A DNA stretch of 64,000 nucleotides from an uncultured Clostridia bacterium (GCA_946407065.1 CAMJMQ010000002.1:1-64000); one strand, 5' to 3'. Counted from the first letter of the stretch, positions 1 through 8,015 are shown. Numbers and translations are program-made. Notes: a model not told the origin generated them from the letters alone.

Positions 1-5
1 TAACA

Positions 6-48
6 GGGGCTTATAGCCCCAGAGCAAACCACCCGTTTGACGGGTGGT
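6..48. repeat. Two adjacent perfect stem-loops at the window edge
   Basis: GGGGCT (6-11) pairs with AGCCCC (15-20) over a 3-nt loop, and ACCACCCGT (28-36) pairs with ACGGGTGGT (40-48) over a 3-nt loop. No T-tract follows, so a rho-independent terminator is unlikely. Subterminal hairpins of this look are typical of IS200/IS605-type ends, but no transposase lies in the window, so that reading is inference. Confidence 0.55.
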
Positions 49-62
49 CATGATTGACCGAA

Positions 63-264
63 TGTCAACCAACATGTCAACCGTTAACTGTCAACCGAGG
101 GTAAAGACTTTTTTTGTTTTGTCCCATTGTCCTGCCTTTTATTATTATTTTTTTCTTAGATTATGAGGTTGACATGGTTTACAAAGATGGATAATCGGCT
201 TGAACAGTGGGCTTTTGATGTAAACCGACATGTCAACCGCGTGTCAACCAAACGTCAACCGAGG
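63..264. repeat. Seven TGTCAACC-type sites in two clusters
   Basis: TGTCAACC occurs at 63-70, 75-82, 89-96, 231-238 and 242-249, with CGTCAACC at 253-260 and the reverse complement GGTTGACA at 167-174. Each cluster of three ends in GTCAACCGAGG. Start-to-start spacing is 12 and 14 in the first cluster and 11 and 11 in the second, about one helical turn. This suggests a cooperative DNA-binding array, for example arm-type recombinase sites or iterons. The function is inferred only. Confidence 0.65.
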
Positions 265-428
265 CAAACTCCGATACACGATAAGCAGTTTTATCGAAAC
301 AATGCGGCTCAAAATGGAAATACAATGCGCGGCTGATCTAAAAGCGGCGTAATAAATCAGAAAAAAAGCGGCGCATGATAACAGAAAAGCGTAGTTTGCA
401 ATTCATCAAAAAAAAGACGCGCGCCGCC

Positions 429-457
429 TTTACTTTAGGGGGAGGTTGTGATATAAT
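429..457 (+). promoter_or_regulatory. SigA-type promoter upstream of aspS
   Basis: A TTTACT -35 box (429-434) and a TATAAT -10 box (452-457) are separated by 17 bases. TGA just before the -10 gives an extended -10 (TGnTATAAT). Transcription would start about 150 bases before aspS and read through the dispersed palindrome at 494-535. Confidence 0.6.
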
Positions 458-493
458 ACTACAGAATAGGGAAAAATGCCTTGTTATGCGGTT

Positions 494-535
494 GAGATTG
501 CCACGTGATCGGCACGGCCGACTCCTCGCAATGAC
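494..535. repeat. Dispersed GATTGCC/GCAATGAC palindrome, copy 1
   Basis: GAGATTGCCACG (494-505) and CCTCGCAATGAC (523-534) form the arms of a dispersed palindrome. Related copies lie at 14984-15024, 56621-56666 and 62791-62823. A weaker second unit follows at about 551-596 (GACCGCGCGATCGG... ending in TAATGACAA). All copies are intergenic. Confidence 0.6.
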
Positions 536-615
536 AATATGTTTGCTCAGGAGATGACCGCGCGATCGGCGCTGATCGCTCTCCGTAATGACAAACTTGA
601 AAGGAATATGAGAAG

Positions 616-2361
616 ATGCAAGCTAACATTTATCGCTCCGTGACCTGCGGAGATTTGAGAGAAGAGCATATCGGTCAGGAGGTGCGTCTTGCGGGCTGGG
701 TTGAGAACATCCGCGACCACGGCGGCGTGATGTTCCTCGATATTCGTGACGAGTACGGTGTGACCCAGGTCGTCGTACATGATGACAGTATGCTTGCGGA
801 CGTCAACCGCGAGTGCACCGTGACCATTTCCGGTAAGGTCGTCAAGCGTGACGAGGACACCATCAACAAAAAAATCGCCACCGGTATGGTCGAGATTGTT
901 GCCGAGACCCTCACCGTTCTCGGTAAGTGCAAGAATAACCTGCCGTTCGAGGTCGTATCCTCTACCGCGACCAATGAGGACACCCGACTGAGATACCGCT
1001 TCCTCGATTTGCGCAATCCCAAGGTGCACAACAACATTCTCCTGCGCTCGCAGGTGATCTCCTTCCTGCGTCAGAAGATGAGCGAGATGGGCTTTATGGA
1101 GATCGCGACCCCGATCCTCGGCGTTTCCTCTCCCGAGGGCGCGCGTGACTATCTGATCCCCTCGCGTAAGCATAAGGGCAAGTTCTATGCCCTGCCGCAG
1201 GCGCCGCAGATCTTCAAGCAGCTTTTGATGGTCTCGGGCTTTGACCGCTATTTCCAGATCGCGCCCTGCTTCCGTGACGAGGACGCGCGTGCCGACCGTT
1301 CGCCCGGCGAGTTCTATCAGCTCGACTTTGAGATGGCGTTCGCCACGCAGGAGGACGTATTCGCGGTAGCGGAGGAAGTCCTCTATGAAACTTTCAAGAA
1401 ATATTCTGATAAAGAAATAAGCAAGCCGCCTTTCCGCCGCATTTCGTATGCGGAAAGTATGCTCAAATACGGCACCGACAAGCCCGATCTGCGCAACCCG
1501 CTCGAGATCATCGAGATCTCCGACCTGTTTGAGGAGACCGACTTCAAGCCGTTCCTCAAGAAGTGTGTGCGCTCCATCAACGTGCCCGGCGCCGCGTCCT
1601 GCTCCAAGAGCTGGTTCAAGAAGATGGAGGAGTTCGCGCTCTCCATCGGCATGAAGGGTCTGGGCTACGTTAAGGTGACCGAGGACATGACATTCGACGG
1701 TCCGATCGATAAGTTCTTAAAGCCCGGTGACAGAGAGGAGCTGATCAAGCGCAACGGCTCCAAGGCGGGCGATGTGATCTACTTCATCGCCGATACCGCC
1801 GCCGAAGCGCCCAAGCTCGCGGGTCAGATCCGTACCGAGGTCGCGACCCGACTTGACCTGATCGATAAATCCCGCTTTGACTTCTGCTTCATCGTCGACT
1901 TCCCGATGTTTGAGCAGGATGAGGAGAGCGGTCAGATCATCTTCACCCACAACCCGTTCAGTATGCCGCAGGGCGGTATGCAGGCGCTGCTTGAAAAGGA
2001 TCCCTGCGATATCCTCGCTTACCAGTACGACATCGTCTGCAACGGCGTGGAGCTGTCCTCCGGCGCGGTGCGTAACCACGATATCGAGATCATGAAGAAG
2101 GCGTTCTCTATCGCGGGCTACACCGAGGACGATCTGAAAGAGAAGTTCAAATCTCTGTACACCGCGTTCCAGTACGGCGCGCCGCCTCACGCGGGTATGG
2201 CGCCCGGCGTGGATCGCATGCTGATGCTGCTCACCGAGGAAGAGAACATCCGCGAGGTCATCGCCTTCCCGATGAACTCTAACGCGCAGGACGTCCTGCT
2301 CGGCTCCCCCGGCGAGGTCAGCGAGATGCAGCTGCGTGAGGTTCATATCAAACTTCGCTGA
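616..2361 (+). CDS. aspS: Aspartyl-tRNA synthetase
   Basis: Cytoplasmic class II synthetase that charges tRNA-Asp with aspartate. The 581 residues match bacterial-type AspRS. An N-terminal OB anticodon-binding fold covers about 1-105, motif 2 is near FRDEDARADRSPGEFYQLD (about 217-235), a bacterial insertion domain follows, and motif 3 is GAPPHAGMAPGVDRMLMLL near the C-terminus. The start has an AAAGGA ribosome site. Only gatCAB lies downstream and no asnS is seen. Bacteria that use GatCAB for Asn-tRNA carry a non-discriminating AspRS, so relaxed specificity is possible here, but the discriminating residues were not assigned. Confidence 0.97.
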   Translation: MQANIYRSVTCGDLREEHIGQEVRLAGWVENIRDHGGVMFLDIRDEYGVTQVVVHDDSMLADVNRECTVTISGKVVKRDEDTINKKIATGMVEIVAETLTVLGKCKNNLPFEVVSSTATNEDTRLRYRFLDLRNPKVHNNILLRSQVISFLRQKMSEMGFMEIATPILGVSSPEGARDYLIPSRKHKGKFYALPQAPQIFKQLLMVSGFDRYFQIAPCFRDEDARADRSPGEFYQLDFEMAFATQEDVFAVAEEVLYETFKKYSDKEISKPPFRRISYAESMLKYGTDKPDLRNPLEIIEISDLFEETDFKPFLKKCVRSINVPGAASCSKSWFKKMEEFALSIGMKGLGYVKVTEDMTFDGPIDKFLKPGDREELIKRNGSKAGDVIYFIADTAAEAPKLAGQIRTEVATRLDLIDKSRFDFCFIVDFPMFEQDEESGQIIFTHNPFSMPQGGMQALLEKDPCDILAYQYDIVCNGVELSSGAVRNHDIEIMKKAFSIAGYTEDDLKEKFKSLYTAFQYGAPPHAGMAPGVDRMLMLLTEEENIREVIAFPMNSNAQDVLLGSPGEVSEMQLREVHIKLR

Positions 2362-2369
2362 GACCAATT

Positions 2370-2394
2370 GTAGGGGAGGGGCTTGCTCCTCCCG
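2370..2394 (+). repeat. GGAGGGGCTTGCTCCTCC palindrome, copy 1
   Basis: First of eight copies of a 25-bp dispersed hairpin, GTAGGGGAGG followed by GGCTTGCTCCTCCCG. It lies 8 bases after the aspS stop. It faces copy 2 (2498-2522) in inverted orientation, so the pair bounds a 153-bp segment that could form a large hairpin between aspS and gatC. Confidence 0.85.
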
Positions 2395-2497
2395 TTTACC
2401 CATCAATGTGATGATTAACAACCGCTATTGATATGTTGTTTTATCCAAAATACAGTAGAATCAATCCCAAGGTACCCGCGCGGCGCTGTCGCACGGT

Positions 2498-2522
2498 CGG
2501 GAGGAGCAAGCCCCTCCCCTAC
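2498..2522 (-). repeat. GGAGGGGCTTGCTCCTCC palindrome, copy 2 (inverted)
   Basis: Exact reverse complement of copy 1, ending 26 bases before gatC. The sequence between the two copies is AT-rich and contains no gene. Confidence 0.85.
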
Positions 2523-2548
2523 AGGGAGTTCCGAAAGGACTAACCATT

Positions 2549-2827
2549 ATGATTACACGAGAAGATATCGAAAACATCGCGCTGCTTTCTAAGCTCTTTG
2601 TCGATGAAAAAGACATCGACGGCCTGACCGAAGAGATGCAGAAGATCGTTGCCTTTGCCGACACGATCAACAGCGTTGAGGTGAAAAGCGGCGAGTTTGA
2701 TAATATCAACAACCTGCAGAACGCTTTCCGCGCGGACGAGGTCAAAGAATCCTTACCCGTCGAGGAGATCCTGAAGAACGCCCCCGAACAGGCGGAGGAT
2801 CACTTCCTCGTCAGAAAGAGAGCGTGA
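2549..2827 (+). CDS. gatC: Asp-tRNA(Asn)/Glu-tRNA(Gln) amidotransferase subunit C
   Basis: Small helical subunit (92 residues) that wraps around GatA and stabilises the GatA-GatB complex. The N-terminal ITREDIENIALLSKLFVDE and the internal DTINSVEV segments are typical of GatC. A GAAAGGA ribosome site precedes the ATG, and gatA starts one base after the stop, so the two are translationally coupled. Together with gatA and gatB this forms the heterotrimer that amidates misacylated tRNA. Confidence 0.95.
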   Translation: MITREDIENIALLSKLFVDEKDIDGLTEEMQKIVAFADTINSVEVKSGEFDNINNLQNAFRADEVKESLPVEEILKNAPEQAEDHFLVRKRA

Positions 2828-2828
2828 C

Positions 2829-4286
2829 ATGGGACAGATCAAACGCATCCATGAGATGCTCACGAACAAAGAAATCACCTGCGTTGAGTTGACCCAAAAA
2901 TACCTCGATGCGATCGAAAATTCTAATAAGGAATTAAACGCCTATATCACCGTCACCCCCGATGTGGCGATGGAACAGGCGAAGAAGGTGGATGAGAAGA
3001 TCGCCGCGGGCGAGGAGATCGGCATGCTTGAGGGCGTTCCGATGACCTTAAAGGACAACATCTCCACCAAGGGGATCGATACCACCTGCGCGTCCAAGAT
3101 CCTGACCGGCTATCAGCCGATCTATGACGCGACCGTGTATGAGCTGCTCCAAAAAGAGGGCGTGGTCATGCTCGGCAAGACCAATATGGACGAGTTCGCG
3201 ATGGGCTCCTCCTGTGAGACCTCCTACTACGGCGGCGCGAAAAATCCGCACAGCCTCGACCATGTGTCGGGCGGATCCTCGGGCGGCGTTGCGTCCGCAG
3301 TCGGCGGCAACCTCGCTGTCTACGGCCTCGGCTCCGACACCGGCGGCTCCATCCGTCAGCCTGCGTCCTTCTGCGGTATTGTCGGCTTGAAGCCCACCTA
3401 CGGCGCGGTATCGCGTTACGGTCTGATCGCGTATGCAAGCTCCTTTGACCAGATCGGCCCGATCACCCATGATGTGGAGGACGCGGCGATCGTCTTTGAC
3501 GCGATCGCAAAATATGATGAAAGAGATTCCACCTCGCAGGGCAGTGAACCGACCCTCCCGACCTTGAAGGATGACATCAAGGGCAAGAAGATCGGTATCG
3601 CCAACCAGTACCTCGACGGCGTTCGTGAGGACGTCAAGCAGGCTGTCCTCGACGCGGCAAAGGCGTATGAGGAGATGGGCGCCGAGATCGTCTATTTCGA
3701 TTTCCCCGAGCTGAAATTCGCCCTGCCGTGCTACTATATCCTCGCGATGGCGGAGGCCTCCTCCAACCTCGGACGCTATGACGGCATCCGTTACGGCTAC
3801 AAGGCGGAGCATTATGTCGGCACACACGACATGATCTGCCGTACCCGATCAGAGGGCTTCGGCAAAGAGGTGCAGCGCCGTATCCTGATGGGCACCTATG
3901 TGCTGTCCGCGGGCTACTATGACGCTTACTATAAAAAGGCGGTCAACCTGCGCGGCGCGATCGTCGAGGCGTTTGACAGAGCGTTCGAGCTCTGCGACGC
4001 GATCCTTGCGCCGACCGCTCCCGTGACTGCGTTCAAAAACGGTTATCTCTTCAGCGAAGAGACCGATCAGCTCGAGGCGTATCTCTCCGATATCTGCACC
4101 GTACCGGTCAACGCGGCGGGTCTGCCGGGTGTTTCGATCCCCTGCGGCGTAGACAAAGAGGGTCTGCCCATCGGTATGCAGCTCATCGGCAAGAAGTTCG
4201 ATGAGAAAACCATCCTCAACCTCGCCTATCAGTATGAGCAGAAAGAGGATAAATTTATCGAAACAAAGTGGGGTGTCAAGCTGTGA
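2829..4286 (+). CDS. gatA: Asp-tRNA(Asn)/Glu-tRNA(Gln) amidotransferase subunit A
   Basis: Glutaminase/amidase subunit that releases ammonia from glutamine for transamidation on GatB. Length is 485 residues, normal for the family. The amidase-signature catalytic set is visible: Lys75 in TLKDN, Ser150 in VSGGSSGG and the nucleophile Ser174 in GSDTGGSIRQPA. The gene follows gatC by one base and its TGA overlaps the GTG start proposed for gatB. Some neighbouring codons (Ser-rich Gly loops) are well conserved and no lesion is seen. Confidence 0.97.
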   Translation: MGQIKRIHEMLTNKEITCVELTQKYLDAIENSNKELNAYITVTPDVAMEQAKKVDEKIAAGEEIGMLEGVPMTLKDNISTKGIDTTCASKILTGYQPIYDATVYELLQKEGVVMLGKTNMDEFAMGSSCETSYYGGAKNPHSLDHVSGGSSGGVASAVGGNLAVYGLGSDTGGSIRQPASFCGIVGLKPTYGAVSRYGLIAYASSFDQIGPITHDVEDAAIVFDAIAKYDERDSTSQGSEPTLPTLKDDIKGKKIGIANQYLDGVREDVKQAVLDAAKAYEEMGAEIVYFDFPELKFALPCYYILAMAEASSNLGRYDGIRYGYKAEHYVGTHDMICRTRSEGFGKEVQRRILMGTYVLSAGYYDAYYKKAVNLRGAIVEAFDRAFELCDAILAPTAPVTAFKNGYLFSEETDQLEAYLSDICTVPVNAAGLPGVSIPCGVDKEGLPIGMQLIGKKFDEKTILNLAYQYEQKEDKFIETKWGVKL

Positions 4287-5695
4287 AATATGAATTAGTA
4301 GCGGGCTTTGAGACCCATGTAGAATTGCAGACGAACACCAAGATCTTCTGCTCCTGCACCACCAAATTCGGCGGTGACCCCAATACCCATTGCTGTCCCG
4401 TGTGTATCGGTCTGCCCGGTACACTGCCCAAGCTCAATGAGCGCGTGGTGGAATACGCGATCATGGCGGGTCTTGCCACCAATTGTGAGATCGCCGAGAT
4501 CGCCAAGATGGACAGAAAGAACTATTGCTATCCCGATCTGCCCAAGGCGTATCAGATCAGCCAGTACGACAAGCCGCTGTGCGAGCACGGCTATATCCAG
4601 CTCTCCAACGGAAGAAAAATCAGGATCCTGCGTATCCATATCGAGGAGGACGCGGGTAAGCTGATCCACAACCACGGCGATACCTATGTCGATTACAACC
4701 GCGGCGGCGTACCGCTGATCGAGATTGTCACCGAGCCCGATTTCCGCAGTATCGATGAGGCGCGGGAGTATGTCGAAAAGCTCCAGCAGACCATGCGCTA
4801 TATCGGCGTTTCCGACTGCCGTATGCAGGAGGGTTCCATGCGCTGTGACGTCAACATCTCCGTCCGTCCCGAGGGCAGTGAGAAGCTCGGCACCCGTACC
4901 GAGATCAAGAACATGAACTCCATCACCAATATCGCCAAGGCGATGGAATACGAATTTGAGCGCCAGGTCGATCTGATCGAGAGCGGCGGCGAGGTCGTGC
5001 AGGAGACCCTCAGATATGATGACGCGACAGGCACTACTTCCTCCATGCGTTCCAAAGAGGACGCGCATGACTATCGCTATTTCCGCGAGCCGGATCTTGT
5101 CACGATCCATACACCGAAGGAAAAGATCGAGGCACTTCGCTCACGCCTCCCTGAACTGCCTGAGCAGAAATTCGCGCGCTATACCGAGGAGTACGGTATC
5201 CCCGAAAAGGACGCGGCACAGCTGACCAAGTACCGCAGTATCTCCGAGTATTTCGATAAAGCTGCTGAGGGGCTCAAATCCCCCAAGACCGCGTCGAACT
5301 TCATCATCGGACAGATCTTCCGCAGACTGGAAACAGAGGCGGATAAAGAGGCGCTGGATATCAAGACCTCTGCCGAACAGCTGGGCGAGCTGTGCAAGCT
5401 GCTCGAGAGCGGCAAGCTCAAGAATAATCTGGCGAAGAAAGCACTGGATCAGATGCTCGACAGCGGTAAGCCCGTGACGGAATTCGTCAGCGAATCCGAT
5501 ATGGCGGGACTGGATGACGCGACCCTGACCGAATACTGTAACAACGCGATCAACGCGATGAAGAACGCTGTCGAGGATTATAAGAGCGGCAAGGAAAAGG
5601 CGCTGATGGCAGTGCTCGGCAATGTCATGAAGCAGAGCCGCGGACGAGCCGACGCTCCTACGGTCATCAAAAAGCTGAAGGAACTGATCGGATAA
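4283..5695 (+). CDS. gatB: Asp-tRNA(Asn)/Glu-tRNA(Gln) amidotransferase subunit B
   Basis: Kinase/transamidase subunit that activates the misacylated Asp or Glu with ATP and adds ammonia from GatA. I chose the GTG at 4283, which overlaps the gatA stop by four bases (GTGA) and begins MKYELVAGFETHVELQT, the usual GatB N-terminus, over the in-frame GTG at 4268. The protein is then 470 residues. The zinc-binding CSC...CPVC pattern lies near residues 23-42, and the C-terminal helical and YqeY-like tRNA-binding tail is intact. It closes the gatCAB operon ahead of a terminator-like hairpin. Confidence 0.96.
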   Translation: MKYELVAGFETHVELQTNTKIFCSCTTKFGGDPNTHCCPVCIGLPGTLPKLNERVVEYAIMAGLATNCEIAEIAKMDRKNYCYPDLPKAYQISQYDKPLCEHGYIQLSNGRKIRILRIHIEEDAGKLIHNHGDTYVDYNRGGVPLIEIVTEPDFRSIDEAREYVEKLQQTMRYIGVSDCRMQEGSMRCDVNISVRPEGSEKLGTRTEIKNMNSITNIAKAMEYEFERQVDLIESGGEVVQETLRYDDATGTTSSMRSKEDAHDYRYFREPDLVTIHTPKEKIEALRSRLPELPEQKFARYTEEYGIPEKDAAQLTKYRSISEYFDKAAEGLKSPKTASNFIIGQIFRRLETEADKEALDIKTSAEQLGELCKLLESGKLKNNLAKKALDQMLDSGKPVTEFVSESDMAGLDDATLTEYCNNAINAMKNAVEDYKSGKEKALMAVLGNVMKQSRGRADAPTVIKKLKELIG

Positions 5696-5729
5696 ATCAA
5701 CTTCGATCCGTAGCATAAGAGAAAAGAAT

Positions 5730-5775
5730 GTTGGGCGGGATGCGACACATGTGTCTGTTCCCGCCGCAACTTTTT
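5730..5775 (+). terminator. Terminator-like hairpin after gatB
   Basis: GTTGGGCGGGA (5730-5740) pairs with TCCCGCCGCAAC (5759-5770) with one bulged G. The loop contains the palindrome GACACATGTGTC. Five Ts follow. It ends just before the ribosome site of the next gene. Confidence 0.6.
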
Positions 5776-5792
5776 ATGAAGGGGAGATCATC

Positions 5793-7238
5793 ATGCTTTC
5801 ATCGACGGAGCTCTTTATGGCGATTGGCCTGCTGCCCGCCGGCTTGCTGCTGTTCTACATCTACAAAATGGATCGTATCGAAAAGGAGCCGAAGGGTTTG
5901 CTGGTCGGACTGTTTTTTCTCGGCGTCGGCGCTACGATCCCGACGGTGATCGTTGAAGTGCTGTTGTCGATTCTGAATAACGGAATCTTCTTCGGATCTT
6001 TCACGAATGATTATGAGTATTTATATGTTGACGGCAGGGTTTATCTCTATGAATTTGTCAACAATTTCTTCGGTATCGCGCTGGTGGAAGAGGGCTTCAA
6101 GTGGCTCTTTATGTTTCTGCTTACCAGAAAGAGCAAGAGCTTCAACTGCCTGTTTGACGGCGTGGTTTACGCGGCGTTTGTTTCGTTGGGCTTTGCCGCG
6201 GCAGAGAATGTGATGTATGTCTTCACGGGCGGATTGGTCACCGGTATGCTGCGCATGATCACCGCCGTACCCGCGCACTGCGCATTTTCGGTCGTGATGG
6301 GCACTTTCTATGGCAAGTGGTTCGTCAGCCGTAACACAGGCGCGTTGGAAAAGAACCTGTATCAAAATGGCGTGATCACTCAGGCTCCGAAGGGCTTCGG
6401 TGCCGGAAAATATCTGCTGCTCAGTTTGGTCGTCCCGATAGCGATCCATGGCTTCTATGATTTCTGCTGTACCTTCACGGATGTATCATGGGTGTACTGG
6501 GTGTTGCTGTTTTTACTGCTCGTCTTTCTGTATATCATTTGTTTCCGCAACGTTTATGTGCTGTCGAAGAAAGACGCGTATATCACCTATCTCTGTATGG
6601 AGAAGGTGCTTGAAAGATACCCCGACACGGCAGGCTATCTGTGCAGGATGCCGGAGCACATTGTGTTCTTTACGCCTCAGGTCATTCAGGCGTCGATCAT
6701 GAACCGTGAGCCTCACGGCGTCAAGATCACGGCAAATAACCTGTATTATGCCCATCCGCTGCCGGTGGTAAAGCCCAAACCTGTACCGCAACCTGTTTAT
6801 CCTCAGCCGCAGCCGATGCAATACGGTCAGCCTGTGATGAATCAGCCGCAGGCACAGCCGATGCCGTACGCGCAACCGATGAATCAGCCACAGGCACAGC
6901 CGATGCAGTACGCGCAACCGATGCATCAGCCGCAGGCACAGCCGATGCCGTACGCGCAACCGATGAATCAGCCGCAGGCACAGCCGATGCCATATGTGCG
7001 CCCGATGAATCAGCCACAGGCACAGCCGATTCCGTACGCGCAACCAATGAATCAGCCGCGGCCTGTACAGAACGCGCAGCCCGGTTACAGCAACGGCGGT
7101 CGTCCCGTGGTGGATGAAGAGCCGTATACGACCCAGCTCGATCATCTTGAGCCTGTCGGTGGGTATCGTCGCCTCGGAGGAACACCGACGGTGCAGTTCC
7201 CCGATCAAAGTCAGAATCCGTACTACACACAAAGATAA
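5793..7238 (+). CDS. PrsW-family intramembrane protease with Pro/Gln repeat tail
   Basis: Multi-spanning membrane protein of the PrsW family, glutamic-type intramembrane proteases; in Bacillus PrsW starts cleavage of the anti-sigma factor RsiW. The start is the ATG with AAGGGGA eight bases upstream, giving 481 residues. The candidate active residues are visible: Glu99-Glu100 in VEEGFKWL, Glu138 in AAAENVMY, His162 and His219 in IHGFYDF. About eight hydrophobic segments fill 1-255. Residues about 341-430 are five imperfect 12-residue repeats of the MNQPQAQPMPYAQP type, a disordered cytoplasmic or external tail not usual in PrsW. No sigma/anti-sigma pair is adjacent, so the substrate is unknown. 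Confidence 0.85.
   Translation: MLSSTELFMAIGLLPAGLLLFYIYKMDRIEKEPKGLLVGLFFLGVGATIPTVIVEVLLSILNNGIFFGSFTNDYEYLYVDGRVYLYEFVNNFFGIALVEEGFKWLFMFLLTRKSKSFNCLFDGVVYAAFVSLGFAAAENVMYVFTGGLVTGMLRMITAVPAHCAFSVVMGTFYGKWFVSRNTGALEKNLYQNGVITQAPKGFGAGKYLLLSLVVPIAIHGFYDFCCTFTDVSWVYWVLLFLLLVFLYIICFRNVYVLSKKDAYITYLCMEKVLERYPDTAGYLCRMPEHIVFFTPQVIQASIMNREPHGVKITANNLYYAHPLPVVKPKPVPQPVYPQPQPMQYGQPVMNQPQAQPMPYAQPMNQPQAQPMQYAQPMHQPQAQPMPYAQPMNQPQAQPMPYVRPMNQPQAQPIPYAQPMNQPRPVQNAQPGYSNGGRPVVDEEPYTTQLDHLEPVGGYRRLGGTPTVQFPDQSQNPYYTQR
6795..7085 (+). repeat. In-gene tandem repeat encoding the MNQPQAQPMPYAQP units
   Basis: Roughly 60-bp imperfect tandem units (CAGCCGCAGGCACAGCCGATG-like core, varied at wobble positions) code for the proline- and glutamine-rich tail of the PrsW-like protein. 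Copy number is a likely site of slippage variation. Confidence 0.75.
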
Positions 7239-7252
7239 AACGATAAAAGGAA

Positions 7253-7290
7253 AAGGACTGTTGCATTTGATTTGCAACAGTCCTTGTTGT
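7253..7290. terminator. Bidirectional terminator between prsW-like gene and thioesterase
   Basis: A perfect 13-bp stem, AAGGACTGTTGCA (7253-7265) with TGCAACAGTCCTT (7273-7285), has a 7-nt loop. It is flanked by A-rich DNA on the left and T-rich DNA on the right, between two convergent genes. Confidence 0.8.
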
Positions 7291-7343
7291 TATACGAATC
7301 CTTTATTGCGGTAAATCCCGCAATGCTTTGTTGAGCTTTAGTA

Positions 7344-7751
7344 TTATTCCGTGATCCGTTTTTTGACGTTCGCGTAGGTTTTGTCAAAGAATTTTTTTGC
7401 GTTAACAATGAAGCGGGTGTGTTTGCCTTTGCCGATCAGCTTTTCGTTGTCATAGACCTCCACCTCGAACTCCAGCTTTCTTCCGTCAACAGCGACCAGC
7501 GTGCTTCTGCACAGGATGGGAGCGCCGACAGGGGAGGAGGCGATGTGCTCGATGTCGACCTTTGTGCCGACCGTGGTCATGTCCAGCTCCAGCGCGCTCT
7601 CCACCGACTGGGCACAACAGCCCTCGCACAGCGCGATCATCGCGGGAGTGGCGAAAACGCGCAGGGAACCGCTGCCCATCATCAAAGCGGTGTTCTCGTT
7701 GGTGACGGCGACGGATTTTTCACCTTTCATGCCTACAGTTAATTCAGTCAT
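7344..7751 (-). CDS. Hotdog-fold thioesterase (FlK-like)
   Basis: A 135-residue single hotdog domain resembling the fluoroacetyl-CoA thioesterase/FlK-like family, which hydrolyses small acyl-CoA thioesters. Visible features are the N-terminal SVAVTNENTALMMGSG strand region, the central helix with Glu (ALCEGCCAQ), and the strand ending VDIEHIASSPVGA with a conserved His. It starts at ATG with AAAGGAG upstream. It is transcribed alone on the minus strand and ends at a bidirectional terminator. The substrate cannot be told from sequence; in an acetogenic/fermentative cell an acyl-CoA housekeeping role is an inference. Confidence 0.8.
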   Translation of the reverse strand: MTELTVGMKGEKSVAVTNENTALMMGSGSLRVFATPAMIALCEGCCAQSVESALELDMTTVGTKVDIEHIASSPVGAPILCRSTLVAVDGRKLEFEVEVYDNEKLIGKGKHTRFIVNAKKFFDKTYANVKKRITE

Positions 7752-7794
7752 TATGTTGCTCCTTTTGTATGTGCCGTTTCTCGCCTTTGATTTA

Positions 7795-7831
7795 GTGATC
7801 AGTGGTCAGTGATTAGTGGTTAGTGATCAGA
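7795..7831. repeat. Short tandem array of AGTG(A/G)TCAGTGGTCAGT type
   Basis: Degenerate 7-9 bp units (AGTGATC, AGTGGTC, AGTGATT, AGTGGTT, AGTGATC) run in tandem upstream of the thioesterase. A near-identical array precedes hemZ at about 47965-47998. This is one of several low-complexity unit types that are confined to intergenic DNA in this window. Confidence 0.7.
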
Positions 7832-8001
7832 TTTGGAGGATATCATACCCCCAAAAAACAAAGTGAGGGTCAAGTGTTCGGCGGACATTTTAGTGCTTGC
7901 GCCGGGGAAGTTTATTGCAGTATGCCAAAGTATAATCTCCCTGCTTGATACGCCGTTGAAGATACGTTAGTAAATCGACGACTTTGTAAAAGGCGGAACG
8001 A

Positions 8002-8015
8002 GGACACGCGTGTCC
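8002..8015. repeat. GGACACGCGTGTCC palindrome
   Basis: A 14-bp perfect palindrome, followed by a further ACACGTGTC, lies just beyond the end of the kinase gene. The same GGACACGCGTGTC core recurs inside larger repeats at 26877, 32357, 49617 and (as GATACGCGTGTC) 56751, so it is a building block of the local repeat families rather than a dedicated site. Confidence 0.6.

Larger units (their letters stand above)
1..615. other. Gene-free left edge (hairpins, TGTCAACC sites, aspS promoter)
   Basis: No convincing gene is seen in these 615 bases. They hold two perfect stem-loops (6-48), seven TGTCAACC-type sites in two clusters plus one inverted copy (63-264), an AT-rich stretch around 110-165, a good SigA-type promoter (429-457) and a dispersed palindrome with a second degenerate one behind it (494-596). 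No T-box signature was found ahead of aspS. Confidence 0.7.

Noticed and set aside
63-264. CRISPR array
   Set aside because: The repeats are 8 bp with short irregular spacing and no spacer-length units; no cas gene is visible.
375-557. 60-residue open frame before aspS
   Set aside because: No ribosome site, atypical composition, and it spans the promoter and a dispersed palindrome.
458-615. T-box riboswitch ahead of aspS
   Set aside because: The conserved antiterminator sequence and specifier stem are not seen; the leader is only about 150 bases and contains a dispersed palindrome.
8002-8015. Terminator of the adhE-kinase operon
   Set aside because: It is a perfect palindrome but lacks a T-tract; it belongs to a repeat type seen elsewhere.
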